Origin: Thioalkalivibrio sp. ALJT
GTDB lineage: Bacteria > Pseudomonadota > Gammaproteobacteria > Ectothiorhodospirales > Ectothiorhodospiraceae
DNA: 64,000 bases
Direction: 5' to 3'
Assembly: GCF_000381825.1 (NCBI RefSeq)
Contig: NZ_KB907123.1
Location: 272,021-336,020 of the forward strand
The notes beneath the pieces are model-generated. The model saw only the letters and a list, made by a program, of their open reading frames with translations, had not been told where the DNA came from and did no database searches. Below are positions 19,374 to 27,467 of the stretch, one piece after another (within the stretch, counting starts at the first letter, position 1; the number at the start of each line of letters is the position of its first letter). The translations under genes were made by a program, and so were the position numbers.

Positions 19374-20423
19374 TCACTCGAGCCGGTTGCGTGCGGCGAT
19401 GGTGGTGGTAAAGGTCTGGTACAGGCGGCGGTCCGGTGCGTTGAACAGGTCGTCAACGAAGTAGAGATTGGTTCGGGGTTGATCGACTACGTTATCTTCT
19501 TCGCCGTTGTGCACCAGCAGGTGAACACGGACGGCCGCAGTCCTCTCCCAGTCTGCGCTGCTCATGGCGTCCGTAGGTTGGTATCGGTTCACGTGCCCGT
19601 CCCCGTTGTCGTCCAGGCCGTATTCGAGTCGCATGTCGTAGATACCGCTTGCGATTTCCCGGGTGGACTGAACGTCCGCCCCGCCAGTTGCATTCGTGAA
19701 GGAGGTACGGCGGAAAAGGCCCGGGATTGTGCCCCCCGTGGTCGTCCCGATGAAGTAGGTTCGTTGCTTCAGAACCCGAATATCGACCTGGCCACTGAAC
19801 GGGCTGTAACCGACATGCGCTTCGGGTTCGAAATTACCGGGCAACATATCCCGGTCGATGCCCCGGACAAGGCCGGGAGAGTCTGTTGCCGCGGCATTCT
19901 GAAACACCTCGCATGCACCGGATTCAGAGTCAGCTACTCGCAATATCCATCCCCGGTTAAAGCTGGCAGGGTCGCCTTCTTCGAGAGTCAGATCCGGGGC
20001 GCTGGAGCCATCCATTTCAAAAGTGTCCGCGTCGTTGAGCGAGCGCATGGAAGAGATGGTCAGGATGTCGCCACGCACGTGTTCCGAGGGGGCGTCTCCG
20101 TCCACAAAGGCCCGATTAACATCATGCAGGTTGGGGTTGTAGCTGGGGTTTTCAGCCCGGATCCAGTTTTCTGGCGTGCCGGGGCATCCAAGGTACCCGG
20201 CCTCGCGGGCGTCGCGTGCAATGCGCTCGATCGCGAAGCGGCCGGACTCCTGCACGCGCGACATGGCTTCCTGAGTGCGGTAGGTCTGCTGAGTGCTGAT
20301 GAAGATACTGATGGTGCCCCCGATCAGGAGCAGCCCGATCAGCATGGCGACCATCAGCTCGACGAGCGTGAGGCCGCGGACCGCGCAGGAAAAGGAGGTT
20401 GTCGGGGTTCGGCGGGCACTCAT
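19374..20423 (-). CDS. pilW: minor pilin PilW
   Basis: A 349-residue PilW. The class III signal is RGLTLVELMVAMLIGLLLIG with the Glu5, followed by STQQTYRTQEAMSRVQESGRFAIE, characteristic of PilW. The large C-terminal domain has few cysteines. It overlaps pilV upstream by 4 bp and nearly abuts pilX. It is processed by prepilin peptidase and sits in the initiation complex at the pilus tip. Confidence 0.92.
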   Translation of the reverse strand: MSARRTPTTSFSCAVRGLTLVELMVAMLIGLLLIGGTISIFISTQQTYRTQEAMSRVQESGRFAIERIARDAREAGYLGCPGTPENWIRAENPSYNPNLHDVNRAFVDGDAPSEHVRGDILTISSMRSLNDADTFEMDGSSAPDLTLEEGDPASFNRGWILRVADSESGACEVFQNAAATDSPGLVRGIDRDMLPGNFEPEAHVGYSPFSGQVDIRVLKQRTYFIGTTTGGTIPGLFRRTSFTNATGGADVQSTREIASGIYDMRLEYGLDDNGDGHVNRYQPTDAMSSADWERTAAVRVHLLVHNGEEDNVVDQPRTNLYFVDDLFNAPDRRLYQTFTTTIAARNRLE

Positions 20424-20908
20424 ATCTCGGTCCTGGTGATAAATTCTTCGACTTCTTCGCTGTCGTCATCGACCAGACGGTCGTTGTCCCAGCGGATGCG
20501 GATGGTGAATTCATCGCCGTCGCGGGTGATGCGGGCGCGGCCGTTGGGCATCCCGCAGGCCAGTGCCACACGCCACTCCGCCACGTCACGCTGGGCCAGG
20601 TTGCCTGCAGGGCTGGGCAGGTTGTCCGGGTCGCTGGGACAATTGATCGCGCTGTAGTCGCCGACGTAATCATTATCAGTACTGAGGGCAGCCTGGCGGT
20701 TTGCCCGCATCCGGTCGGCGATGTCGTAGGCGAGATTGGTCGCCTGTGATCGCATCTGGGAACCATGGTTGGCCTGCAGGGCGTTGGCCTGCAGGGCGGC
20801 CACGCCGATTAGCCCGATGGACAGTACGAGCAGTGCCACCAGCACCTCGATCAGGGTGACGCCGGAACTGTAGCGGGAGCGCATCGGTTGGTTATTTGAT
20901 CGGTCCAT
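20420..20908 (-). CDS. pilV: minor pilin PilV
   Basis: A 162-residue PilV with the prepilin motif SGVTLIEVLVALLVLSIGLI, then GVAALQANALQANHGSQMRSQA and the DIADRMRANR block typical of PilV. The ATG at 20908 is preceded by AGGG; a TTG one codon earlier is less likely. Operon member between the FimT-like genes and pilW. Confidence 0.9.
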   Translation of the reverse strand: MDRSNNQPMRSRYSSGVTLIEVLVALLVLSIGLIGVAALQANALQANHGSQMRSQATNLAYDIADRMRANRQAALSTDNDYVGDYSAINCPSDPDNLPSPAGNLAQRDVAEWRVALACGMPNGRARITRDGDEFTIRIRWDNDRLVDDDSEEVEEFITRTEI

Positions 20909-20944
20909 CAAGAAGGCCCTGGTTGAAGCTCGGTGTCTGTAGCG

Positions 20945-21436
20945 CTATTCGCAGTCGATGCGTTGTACGGATGCCCGGCCGCCGGGGCCGACCTGGATTT
21001 CCCGGGCGCGTTCGCCCCCCGTACAGTCTTTGGGTTGAATCGTGAAGGTGAAATCGTCGTCGTTAGCGGCTGTGTCCATCCTGCCCCCAAGGGCATCGAA
21101 TGCGAGGTAACTATCGGTACCAGAAGCGGTGATCGTTACCCGTGTGGGGAGTTCGGTCCATTCTCGGAGCAGATCGCCGCCGCAGCCTTCGCTGCGGACC
21201 ACCTGCCAGCCATCCGCCCATGCGCCGTCCAACGGGCATACGGATACCGGCAGGCCTCTCCGGACGGCTTCGCTGCGCGCATAGTTGAAAGCGGTGGTCA
21301 GTTCGTTGGCGGCGGTGGTAACGCGATTGTTCTCGATGATGAACCGGAAGCTCGGCACGGCGATCGAGGCCAGCACCGCGAACACCGCGATGGTGACCAT
21401 CAGTTCGACGAGCGTGAATCCTTGGGGTCGGGTCAT
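20945..21436 (-). CDS. fimT: GspH/FimT family pseudopilin (first copy)
   Basis: A 163-residue FimT/FimU-type minor pilin. The motif is QGFTLVELMVTIAVFAVLAS, followed by NNRVTTAANELTTAFNYARSEAVRRG, the GspH/FimT signature. Three cysteines lie in the globular part. The ATG at 21436 gives a 7-residue leader ending in Gly. A second gene of the same family lies upstream, so the operon carries two. Confidence 0.9.
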   Translation of the reverse strand: MTRPQGFTLVELMVTIAVFAVLASIAVPSFRFIIENNRVTTAANELTTAFNYARSEAVRRGLPVSVCPLDGAWADGWQVVRSEGCGGDLLREWTELPTRVTITASGTDSYLAFDALGGRMDTAANDDDFTFTIQPKDCTGGERAREIQVGPGGRASVQRIDCE

Positions 21437-21598
21437 GGGGCGCAGCCGTTCCGGTTTTCCGTAACTCCAGTGATAAGCAGGCGGCTGCCGCATCGCAAGG
21501 CTCGGATCGGTGAGTGGTCAAATCGTACCCATCGGCGGTGGCTGCTGCCGTGGCAGAGGCCTGGTCGGCTGCGGGCCGCCGTCAGGTCGCGGCCGGGC

Positions 21599-22126
21599 TC
21601 AGGTGCAGTTGGTGGTGGTGACGCGGGGGCGGCCGGCGCTGCTGATGATGATGGCGCGGCCTTCGCTCGATTGGGCGCAGATCGAGAGGGTGCCCATGAG
21701 AAGCGCACCCGACAGGCGTTCGGTCTGGCCGAGGGCGTTGTAGGAGATGTGCTGACTGACGGGCTGGTTGCCGGCCACCGCTATGGTGGAATCGGTCCAG
21801 GCGTGGCCCACGCGCAGGATGCTGTCCGGCCCGTTAGGCTGGTGGGCACGCCCCGGATTGGCGTAAAGAATCCAGCCCGCGTCCCAGGTCGAACCGCTGG
21901 TGCAGGTGGTGCCGTCGGTGGAGGTGCACAGGCTGACCAGGTGGCCGCGACGAATGGCCTCGCTGCGTGTCATGTGCAGGGTGGTCAGGAACTGGTTGGT
22001 GGTTGTGGTCAGTCGGGTGTTTTCGACCAGGCTGGCGAAGGCCGGTATACCCACGCCCAGCAGGATCGAGGCCACCAGCAGGGTGATCATCAGCTCCACG
22101 AGCGTGAAGCCGCGCAAGTGCTCCAT
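21599..22126 (-). CDS. fimU: GspH/FimT family pseudopilin (second copy, FimU-like)
   Basis: A 175-residue minor pilin and first gene of the operon. The leader MEHLRG is followed by FTLVELMITLLVASILLGVG and NTRLTTTTNQFLTTLHMTRSEAIRRG. It is a paralog of the next gene with a longer globular domain and Cys pairs. The ATG at 22126 follows GGGAGGAG. A gap of 162 bp with no gene separates it from the first FimT copy. In other type IV pilus operons the corresponding positions are held by FimT and FimU. Confidence 0.85.
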   Translation of the reverse strand: MEHLRGFTLVELMITLLVASILLGVGIPAFASLVENTRLTTTTNQFLTTLHMTRSEAIRRGHLVSLCTSTDGTTCTSGSTWDAGWILYANPGRAHQPNGPDSILRVGHAWTDSTIAVAGNQPVSQHISYNALGQTERLSGALLMGTLSICAQSSEGRAIIISSAGRPRVTTTNCT

Positions 22127-22447
22127 GTTCGACTCCTCCCTGAGTCCAAACAACAACCCGAGCGTAAAATGGCCTTGCGGGGTGTGCAACCCGCGCCGTG
22201 TGGCCGCGAACCTTCGGTGCTGATGTTTGCCTACAGGGGGTGACCCGGGCGCTGGCACGTAAGTGCCCGGGGCCGCGGCATCAGCCATGGGGTTATGGTC
22301 GGGACTGGCGGCTGCGGAGAAGCGCCACAAAGTCCCGGGGTTGGTCGGGGCAAGGTTTTGTTTCGTTCAAAATGGCGGCCCGCCTCGCTGGTGGCAGGGT
22401 GGGGCGAACACGGGCGGTTGATGCAAGTAACGGAGGTGTGCAGGCCC
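22127..22447. other. divergent regulatory gap of minor pilin operon and SUMF1-like gene
   Basis: 321 bp without a convincing gene. It must hold the promoters of the pilin operon and of the SUMF1-like gene. A GC-rich dyad around CGGGCGCTGGCACGTAAGTG at about 22246-22270 is visible; no known riboswitch or clear sigma-70 boxes were identified. Confidence 0.45.
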
Positions 22448-23314
22448 ATGGTGAAGGACGTGCAGCGGATGGATCAGGCAGATTTGCTGGATCTGCAGCA
22501 GCGGGCAGCGCGCCAGGCTCGGGTGGCGGTGGGCTTTCGGGATACCGCGCGTTCCGGAGCGCTTACCCCGGAGCTACAGGTGATCCCGGCCGGAGAGTTC
22601 GAGCTGGGCTCGGATGCCTCGGAATATGGGCACCAGCCGCACGAGGCCCCGCGGCGGTTCGTGGCGCTGGAACGGCCCTTTGCGCTGGGACGCTACACCA
22701 TCACGCGCGAGGAATGGGAGGCGTTTCAGGCGGCCACCGGCTGGACGCCCTGGGACTGGCTGGTCTGGCCCAGTACCCCGCGTATGCCGATCTTCAACGT
22801 CAAGCCGGGCAGCATCCAGCAATATCTCGACTGGCTGAGCGAGGAGACCGGTAAGCGCTACCGCCTGCCCACCGAGGCGGAGTGGGAATACGCCTGCCGG
22901 GCCGGCACCCGCACGCCATTCGCCTTTGGCGAGGTGGTGGGCTGTCGCGACGTACACTTCAACTCCCTGTTTCCCTACGAGGAGCGGCGTCAGCGGCGCA
23001 AGTGGTATATCCCCGCCTGTTTCCCGCTTTCGCGTCCGCTGGATGTCGGCAGTTTCCAGCCTAACCTGTGGGGGCTGTATGACATGCACGGGAACGTGCA
23101 GGAGTTCACCTCCACGCCATGGCATGACAGCCATGCCAGCCTGCCGCGCGATGGCGTCTACCGTCGCGATCCGGACAACGAATGGGTGGTCGCCAAGGGC
23201 GGTTCCTGGTTCGATCCAGCGGTGAACACCCGCAGCGCTGCCCGGCGCCGCCGCAATATCGACGAGATGGATACCAACCTGGGCTTCCGCGTGCTGCGCG
23301 AGCTGGACGATTAA
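22448..23314 (+). CDS. SUMF1/formylglycine-generating-enzyme-like protein
   Basis: A 288-residue cytosolic protein of the SUMF1 fold: VIPAGEFELGSDASE at the start of the domain, RLPTEAEWEYACRAGT, GNVQEF and the C-terminal KGGSWFDPAVNTRSAARRRR...NLGFRVLRE. The two catalytic cysteines that true formylglycine-generating enzymes carry in the segment before the C-terminal NLGFR are absent, so sulfatase activation is unlikely. Related proteins act as substrate-binding or iron-dependent oxidase (EgtB/SenA-like) domains. The ATG at 22448 follows GGAGGTG; an ATG at 22469 is possible. It is monocistronic, with no sulfatase nearby. Confidence 0.8.
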   Translation: MVKDVQRMDQADLLDLQQRAARQARVAVGFRDTARSGALTPELQVIPAGEFELGSDASEYGHQPHEAPRRFVALERPFALGRYTITREEWEAFQAATGWTPWDWLVWPSTPRMPIFNVKPGSIQQYLDWLSEETGKRYRLPTEAEWEYACRAGTRTPFAFGEVVGCRDVHFNSLFPYEERRQRRKWYIPACFPLSRPLDVGSFQPNLWGLYDMHGNVQEFTSTPWHDSHASLPRDGVYRRDPDNEWVVAKGGSWFDPAVNTRSAARRRRNIDEMDTNLGFRVLRELDD

Positions 23315-23458
23315 TCGCTGGCGCCCTCGGCACGACGAGTTCGCTGCGCTCAACAGCATCCTACGGTTGGATTCATGCGCGCGGGCGCACTAAGTCTCGT
23401 GAGCTGAGCCATCCGTTTGCCGTTTGCCGGTTACCGTTAAGCGTTATATTCTGTATCC

Positions 23459-24007
23459 ATGATCAGAAGCTTTCGGTGTAGGGAAACCCGGGCGCTGTTC
23501 GAAACCGGAAGGAGTCGGCGTTGGTCCGGTATCCGAGCGATTGTGGAGCGCAAGTTGGTTCAGCTTCAAGCGGCGGAGACGCTGCAGGATTTGCGTTCGC
23601 CGCCGGGTAATCGGCTGGAGGTCCTGTCTGGAGATCGCGAGGGACAGCACAGCATTCGCATCAACGCCTTGGGAAACACTGATCAATGTACGCGCTCGCG
23701 TTGGTGCCCCCTGTTTTCCGAGACAAGGCGCGGCGCGTAGAGTCGTAGCATTCTACGGCCAAGCGGCGCAACGCAGGATCGGGGAACAGGGGGCACCAAC
23801 CCCGCAGAGGCTCGGCCGCTTTTGCGCGTGTACGGCGTTGCGGTTCCCTTGTGCAGAATGACTGCACGGCAGTCGCCGCGCCTTGTTCACACGCAAAAGC
23901 GACTCGAGCGCGAGTGCGTACATTGATCAGTGTTTCCCTGGTGGCGTATCTGTTTCCGGTGGACTGACGAAGGTCCCGAGGATGTGGAGATCGTCGATTA
24001 CCACTGA
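23459..24007 (+). pseudogene. higB: higB toxin gene split by a MITE-like element
   Basis: The 5' part (23459-23670) encodes a RelE-fold HigB toxin up to GQHSIRIN; the 3' part (23939-24007) resumes with WRICFRWTDEGPEDVEIVDYH and a stop, which is exactly the missing HigB C-terminus. The 268-bp insert between them is a repeat element. The reading frame shifts across the insert and the encoded chimera would run into element sequence, so the toxin is almost certainly inactive: the last beta-strands with conserved residues are lost. A TATATT -10-like box precedes the start at about 23446. The intact antitoxin gene follows 24 bp after the old stop. Confidence 0.9.
23671..23938. mobile_element. MITE-like element, subfamily B, inserted in higB
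   Basis: 268 bp with terminal inverted repeats: left GGGAAACACTGATCAATGTA, right its complement TACATTGATCAGTGTTTCCC, extending inward to CGCTCGCG. Inside are the two hairpin arms shared by the family: the GTTGGTGCCCCCTGTTTTCC / GGAACAGGGGGCACCAAC arm and the CGCTTTTGCG / CGCAAAAGCG arm, in inverted order relative to the copy at 27855. It carries no ORF of its own. A target duplication, if any, is at most 2 bp and is not clear. Confidence 0.88.
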
Positions 24008-24031
24008 AAGGTTTTGGAAGGAGGTTAAACC

Positions 24032-24331
24032 ATGAGCACAAGCGGTATGCGACCCATCCATCCAGGCGAGGTCCTGCGCGAGGAGTTTCTTGCCCCGCTT
24101 GGGCTCAGTGTGAACGCGCTTGCCGGGGCGTTGCATGTGCCGACGACGCGAATGAACGACATTGTGCGCGAGCGTCGTGGCATTTCGGCTGACACGGCCA
24201 TGAGGCTGGCGCGTTATTTCGGCACTTCCGAGCGTTTCTGGCTGAACCTGCAGGTTGAATACGAACTGAGGCGCGCCCAGATCGAACTCGCTGACCGCGT
24301 GCGCAGCGAGATCGAACCTCGCGCTGCGTGA
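24032..24331 (+). CDS. higA: HigA antitoxin, XRE/HigA family
   Basis: A 99-residue antitoxin with the HigA signature HPGEVLREEFLAPLGLSVNALA and helix-turn-helix LHVPTTRMNDIVRERRGISADTAMRLARYFGTSERFWLNLQ. It follows a strong GGAGG. Its toxin partner higB directly upstream is broken by a repeat element, so this is an orphan antitoxin. It may still repress its own promoter or neutralise related HigB toxins elsewhere in the genome. Confidence 0.93.
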   Translation: MSTSGMRPIHPGEVLREEFLAPLGLSVNALAGALHVPTTRMNDIVRERRGISADTAMRLARYFGTSERFWLNLQVEYELRRAQIELADRVRSEIEPRAA

Positions 24332-24362
24332 CGCGCGTTTTCGCCGCACCTTGCTGTTCTGG

Positions 24363-24617
24363 TCAGTAGTGGTAGCGGAGCTGCGCAATCAGCAGGGTCC
24401 CGTCGTCCACCTTGTAGACGATGCGGTGTTCGCTATCGATCCGTCGGGACCAGTAGCCGGCAAGGTTGTGCTTGAGGGGTTCGGGCTTCCCGATGCCCGT
24501 AAACGGGTCGCGCAGGATGGCCTTGATGAGCTCGTTCACGCGGCGAAGGGTTTTCTTGTCGTGTCGTTGCCAGTAGAGATAGTCCTCCCAGGCAAGTTCA
24601 GCAAAGAGTAGCCTCAC
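24363..24617 (-). CDS. yoeB: YoeB toxin (Txe family)
   Basis: An 84-residue ribosome-dependent mRNA interferase. It aligns end to end with E. coli YoeB: start MRLLFAELAWEDYLYWQ, middle DPFTGIGKPEPLKHNL, and the C-terminal ...AQLRYHY with the catalytic Glu-Arg-His set (GKPEPLK, SRRID, RYHY). The start is a GTG at 24617. It follows yefM by 19 bp and intrudes on a palindrome. Intact. Confidence 0.93.
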   Translation of the reverse strand: MRLLFAELAWEDYLYWQRHDKKTLRRVNELIKAILRDPFTGIGKPEPLKHNLAGYWSRRIDSEHRIVYKVDDGTLLIAQLRYHY

Positions 24618-24621
24618 TCCT

Positions 24622-24651
24622 CTAGGGGAACACTAATCAGTGTTCCCCTAG
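24622..24651. repeat. palindrome at the yefM/yoeB junction resembling fused MITE ends
   Basis: CTAGGGGAACACT and AGTGTTCCCCTAG form a 13-bp inverted repeat around a 4-nt centre. The arm GGGGAACACTGAT matches the outer end of the subfamily B elements (GGGGAAACACTGAT) apart from one base. It contains the yefM stop codon. It may be a tip-to-tip remnant of an element, or a plain hairpin that tunes toxin translation. Confidence 0.55.
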
Positions 24652-24891
24652 CCTCCGTTCCTTGCCTCCCCCTTGCTCCAGTTCGGCGACCGAGGCAAGC
24701 AGGCGCCGAGCATTCTCTGGTGCCCGAAGCAGGTAGGCCGTTTCCTGTAGCGCCTCAAAGTCTTCCAGTGACATCATGACCACGGAGGGGGCTTTGTTGC
24801 GGGTAATGATAATCGTGGAATGGTCTTCGCAGACCTGTTCCATCGTCTTGGCCAGATTGCTCCGCGCTGCGGTGTAGCTAATGGCGTCCAT
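24637..24891 (-). CDS. yefM: YefM antitoxin
   Basis: An 84-residue Phd/YefM antitoxin, MDAISYTAARSNLAKTMEQV followed by ITRNKAPSVVMMSLEDFEALQETAYLL, which matches E. coli YefM closely. It neutralises YoeB and represses the operon. The ATG at 24891 was chosen by alignment. The C-terminal GGGKERRLGEH ends within the palindrome between the two genes. Confidence 0.93.
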   Translation of the reverse strand: MDAISYTAARSNLAKTMEQVCEDHSTIIITRNKAPSVVMMSLEDFEALQETAYLLRAPENARRLLASVAELEQGGGKERRLGEH

Positions 24892-24913
24892 GGAGTACCC
24901 CCTTGGGTTCGGA

Positions 24914-24940
24914 TCTGTACATGTACGGGATAATGTACGA
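24914..24940 (-). promoter_or_regulatory. YefM-type operator with TGTACA cores
   Basis: TGTACA at 24916-24921 within a GTACATGTAC palindrome, and a further TGTAC at 24934-24938, lie 25-50 bp upstream of the yefM start. YefM-YoeB of E. coli is known to bind TGTACA-centred palindromes at its promoter, so this is the likely autoregulatory site. Confidence 0.75.
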
Positions 24941-25083
24941 TTGGGCGTGAGCCATAGCAAGCGAACGGACAATCGTTGTTGGACGCTTATGGGAGCTGCT
25001 CGGTACCAGCCGGGGGAGCACGTTGGGGGGGTAATGCGTGTCGCTCCGTTCAACCGCATCCTACGATTGGATTGCGGTGCGCA

Positions 25084-25109
25084 GGATGCACTGAGCGCAG
25101 CGAACTGCA
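25084..25109. repeat. short dispersed palindromic repeat
   Basis: GGATGCACTGAGCGCAGCGA and flanks, with an inverted partner CGTTCAACCGCATCCTACGA just before it (about 25047-25066). The pair fills the gap between yefM and the thioredoxin-like gene. Confidence 0.55.
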
Positions 25110-25126
25110 CCGTTTGCTGGAGGCTG

Positions 25127-25666
25127 TTACAGCCAGCGGGCGAGCCAGAGGCGCAGGCGCAGTTCCAGGGGGGGGGCGTAGCCCTGCTTGCGGAAGACGA
25201 TCTCGCCGTCCGAGTTGATGATGAACGTGGCCGGTACACCGCGGACGTTGTAGCGCGCGGCCAGGGCGCCCTGCGGGTCGTTGACCACGGGCAGTTCGCG
25301 CTCGCGCTCGTTCATGTGCTCCAGCACCTCCGCCGGCGCGCCGGACTGCATGGCGACCGTGAGCACCGGGTGGCCTTGCGCCAGGCGCACGATCTCGCCT
25401 TCTTCCAGGCGGCAGATCGGGCACCAGGTGGCCCAGAAGTGCAGCAGCATGGGTTCGTCGGCATAGTCCGCAAGGGCCACGGGCGTGCCGTCCAGCAACT
25501 GGGCCTCGAACTCGGGGGCCGGGCCTTCGGCCATGTCGCGGGCCATCCAGGCGCGCACGGCCAGAAAGATCACCAGCGCCAGACCGATCTGGATGCCCCA
25601 GCTCAGCGCGCGGCGACGCCGGGACGGTTTCGGGGCTTGCGGTTTTTCGGGGCGGGTCTCGGTCAA
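25127..25666 (-). CDS. membrane-anchored thioredoxin-like protein (TlpA/ScsD type)
   Basis: A 179-residue protein. Residues about 22-42 form one membrane anchor (WGIQIGLALVIFLAVRAW), then a periplasmic thioredoxin fold with FWATWCPICRLEE (CPIC active site) and the cis-Pro in GVPATFIIN. It resembles protein disulfide reductases of the TlpA/ScsD group that hand electrons to periplasmic thiols, e.g. in cytochrome c maturation or copper tolerance. It overlaps the preceding solenoid gene by 4 bp (ATGA). Confidence 0.85.
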   Translation of the reverse strand: MTETRPEKPQAPKPSRRRRALSWGIQIGLALVIFLAVRAWMARDMAEGPAPEFEAQLLDGTPVALADYADEPMLLHFWATWCPICRLEEGEIVRLAQGHPVLTVAMQSGAPAEVLEHMNERERELPVVNDPQGALAARYNVRGVPATFIINSDGEIVFRKQGYAPPLELRLRLWLARWL

Positions 25667-26094
25667 CGGATCATCTCGGCTTGTCCGGGGCGGGCGCGGG
25701 TCCCGCGTTTTTTCGGGCCCTTGCGTACCGCAATGCGCACCAGTTCGTCTTCGTCATGCATCAGATGTTCCCGCTGGGCGTCTGTCAGCAGCGGGTTGCG
25801 CGCGACGAAATAGCGCAGGTTTGGGTCACGGTCGTGTACGCAGGCCTCAACCTGATCCGGCGTCAGGTCGGGACGCTTGGCGCAGTTCAGGCGCACGGTC
25901 TGGTTGGGATCAGCCAGCAGCAGCGCGACCTCCTCGGGGGTCAGGTCCATGCGGCGGGAGAAATAGGCCTTTACCTGGGCATGCTGGTCGCGCACCAGCA
26001 GAGGGCGCCAGTGCGCCTCGAGGTCCGCGGACAGAGCCAGGTCCATGCGCGCTTCAAAGGAGAGCGCCTTGTATTGGCGAGTGAGTTCATCCAT
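25663..26094 (-). CDS. HEAT/leucine-rich-variant repeat protein
   Basis: A 143-residue cytosolic protein made of short alpha-solenoid repeats, with recurring blocks such as LLLADPNQTVRLNCAKRPDL and CVHDRDPNLRYFVARNPLL (pattern: D-x-N-x-x-(V/L)-R-x-x-(V/A)-A-x-(N/R)-P). It resembles variant leucine-rich/HEAT repeat proteins. The ATG at 26094 was chosen; upstream in-frame sequence is Arg rich and overlaps the divergent nadA promoter. Function unknown; operon partner of the thioredoxin-like gene. Confidence 0.7.
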   Translation of the reverse strand: MDELTRQYKALSFEARMDLALSADLEAHWRPLLVRDQHAQVKAYFSRRMDLTPEEVALLLADPNQTVRLNCAKRPDLTPDQVEACVHDRDPNLRYFVARNPLLTDAQREHLMHDEDELVRIAVRKGPKKRGTRARPGQAEMIR

Positions 26095-26231
26095 CGGGTG
26101 GGCATTATAGGGAGATCGCCGCCCCCGGGTCCTGCGCCCCCACAATCTGCAGGAACGACAGCGCGCGCAAGGCTGTCGTACCATAAGCGGCCCATTATTC
26201 TCCTCCGACCCTCTCGGAGAACGAGGCATCC

Positions 26232-27314
26232 ATGAATGCACCGGTAGCCGACAAGCCGATCTTCCAGGTGCCGACCACGGCTCACGTGACGGCTTCGCTG
26301 CATGCGCTGAACGACGCCCAGCGCGACGAGCTGGTACGCCGTATCAAGCGCCTGCTGATCGAACGCAACGCGGTGCTGGTGGCCCACTATTATGTGGACG
26401 AGTCCCTGCAGCGACTGGCGGACGACACCGGCGGTTGTGTGGCCGACTCGCTGGAGATGGCGCGCTTTGGCAAGGAGCACCCCGCCGAGACGCTGGTCGT
26501 GGCCGGGGTGCGTTTCATGGGCGAGACTGCCAAGATCCTGAGCCCTGAGAAGCGCGTGCTGATGCCGACGCTGGAGGCCGAGTGTTCGCTGGACCTGGGC
26601 TGCCCGGCCGACGAGTTTGCGAAGTTCCGCGCCCGGTATCCGGACCACACCGTGGTGGTGTACTCCAATACCTCGGTGGACGTGAAGGCGCAGGCCGACT
26701 ATGTCGTCACCTCCAGCATTGCCGTGCCGCTGGTCGAGCACCTGCGCGATCAAGGTAAAAAGGTCCTGTGGGCCCCGGACAAGCACCTGGGCGACTACAT
26801 CCGCCGTACGACCGGCGCCGACATGGTGCTTTGGGATGGCTCCTGCGTGGTGCACGACGAGTTCCGCGCCTGGGCGCTGGAGGACCTGCGCGGCCGCCAT
26901 CCGGGTGCCGCGGTATTGGTGCACCCGGAGTCCCCGCGCGAGGTGATCCATCAGGCCGATGTGGTCGGCTCCACCAGCCAGCTGATCGCGGCGGTGAAGG
27001 GTCGCCCGGAACAGGAATTCATTGTTGCCACCGACAAGGGCATCTTCTACAAGATGCAGCAGGCGGCCCCGGGCAAGACCCTGATCGAGGCCCCCACCGG
27101 CGGCCACAGCGCCACCTGCACCAGCTGCGCCCACTGCCCGTGGATGGCCATGAACGACCTGGTTGCGCTGGCCGCGACGCTGGAAGACACGGCGGACCCC
27201 GCGCAGAACGAAATCTTTGTCGACGAGGCCGCGCGCCAGAAGGCCCTGGTAGCAACCCAGCGCATGCTCGACTTCGCCGCCGATCACCGCAAGGCCAGCG
27301 CCGGCGACGCCTGA
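26232..27314 (+). CDS. nadA: quinolinate synthase
   Basis: A 360-residue [4Fe-4S] enzyme that condenses iminoaspartate with dihydroxyacetone phosphate in NAD synthesis. [14 protein letters not shown] and SLEMARFG near the N-terminus, [19 protein letters not shown], and the cluster cysteine regions (DLGCPADEF and [12 protein letters not shown]) are present. Typical length. The ATG at 26232 follows a CGGAGAACGAGG box. It is monocistronic; L-aspartate oxidase is not in the window. Confidence 0.95.
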   Translation: MNAPVADKPIFQVPTTAHVTASLHALNDAQRDELVRRIKRLLIERNAVLVAHYYVDESLQRLADDTGGCVADSLEMARFGKEHPAETLVVAGVRFMGETAKILSPEKRVLMPTLEAECSLDLGCPADEFAKFRARYPDHTVVVYSNTSVDVKAQADYVVTSSIAVPLVEHLRDQGKKVLWAPDKHLGDYIRRTTGADMVLWDGSCVVHDEFRAWALEDLRGRHPGAAVLVHPESPREVIHQADVVGSTSQLIAAVKGRPEQEFIVATDKGIFYKMQQAAPGKTLIEAPTGGHSATCTSCAHCPWMAMNDLVALAATLEDTADPAQNEIFVDEAARQKALVATQRMLDFAADHRKASAGDA

Positions 27315-27324
27315 CGATGTGTCT

Positions 27325-27349
27325 TGTAGGAGCCTGCTTGCAGGCGAAG
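27325..27349. repeat. REP-like palindrome, left of DUF433 pair
   Basis: TGTAGGAGCCTGCTTGCAGG and flanks contain the GCCTGC-TT-GCAGGC stem. An inverted copy (CTTCGCCTGCAAGCAGGCTC) lies at 28330-28352, so the DUF433/DUF5615 locus is bracketed by two inverted REP-like units about 1 kb apart. Confidence 0.65.
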
Positions 27350-27467
27350 CCCCGCCCGCGCCCGACTCTGGCGAACATGACATTCGCGGACCCGTTTGCT
27401 CCAGCATTGGTCCGATAGCGATACACTCCATCGATACATTCTCTGGTCGTCTGCGCAGGAGGCCATC

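Noticed and set aside
22200-22290. Cyclic-di-GMP (GEMM) riboswitch before the pilin operon, suggested by GGCAAAC on the minus strand
   Set aside because: The second conserved block (GACGCAAAGCC) and the tetraloop receptor are missing.
23671-23938. A coding insertion sequence inside higB
   Set aside because: At 268 bp it is too short for a transposase, and the open frames crossing it are continuations of flanking frames.
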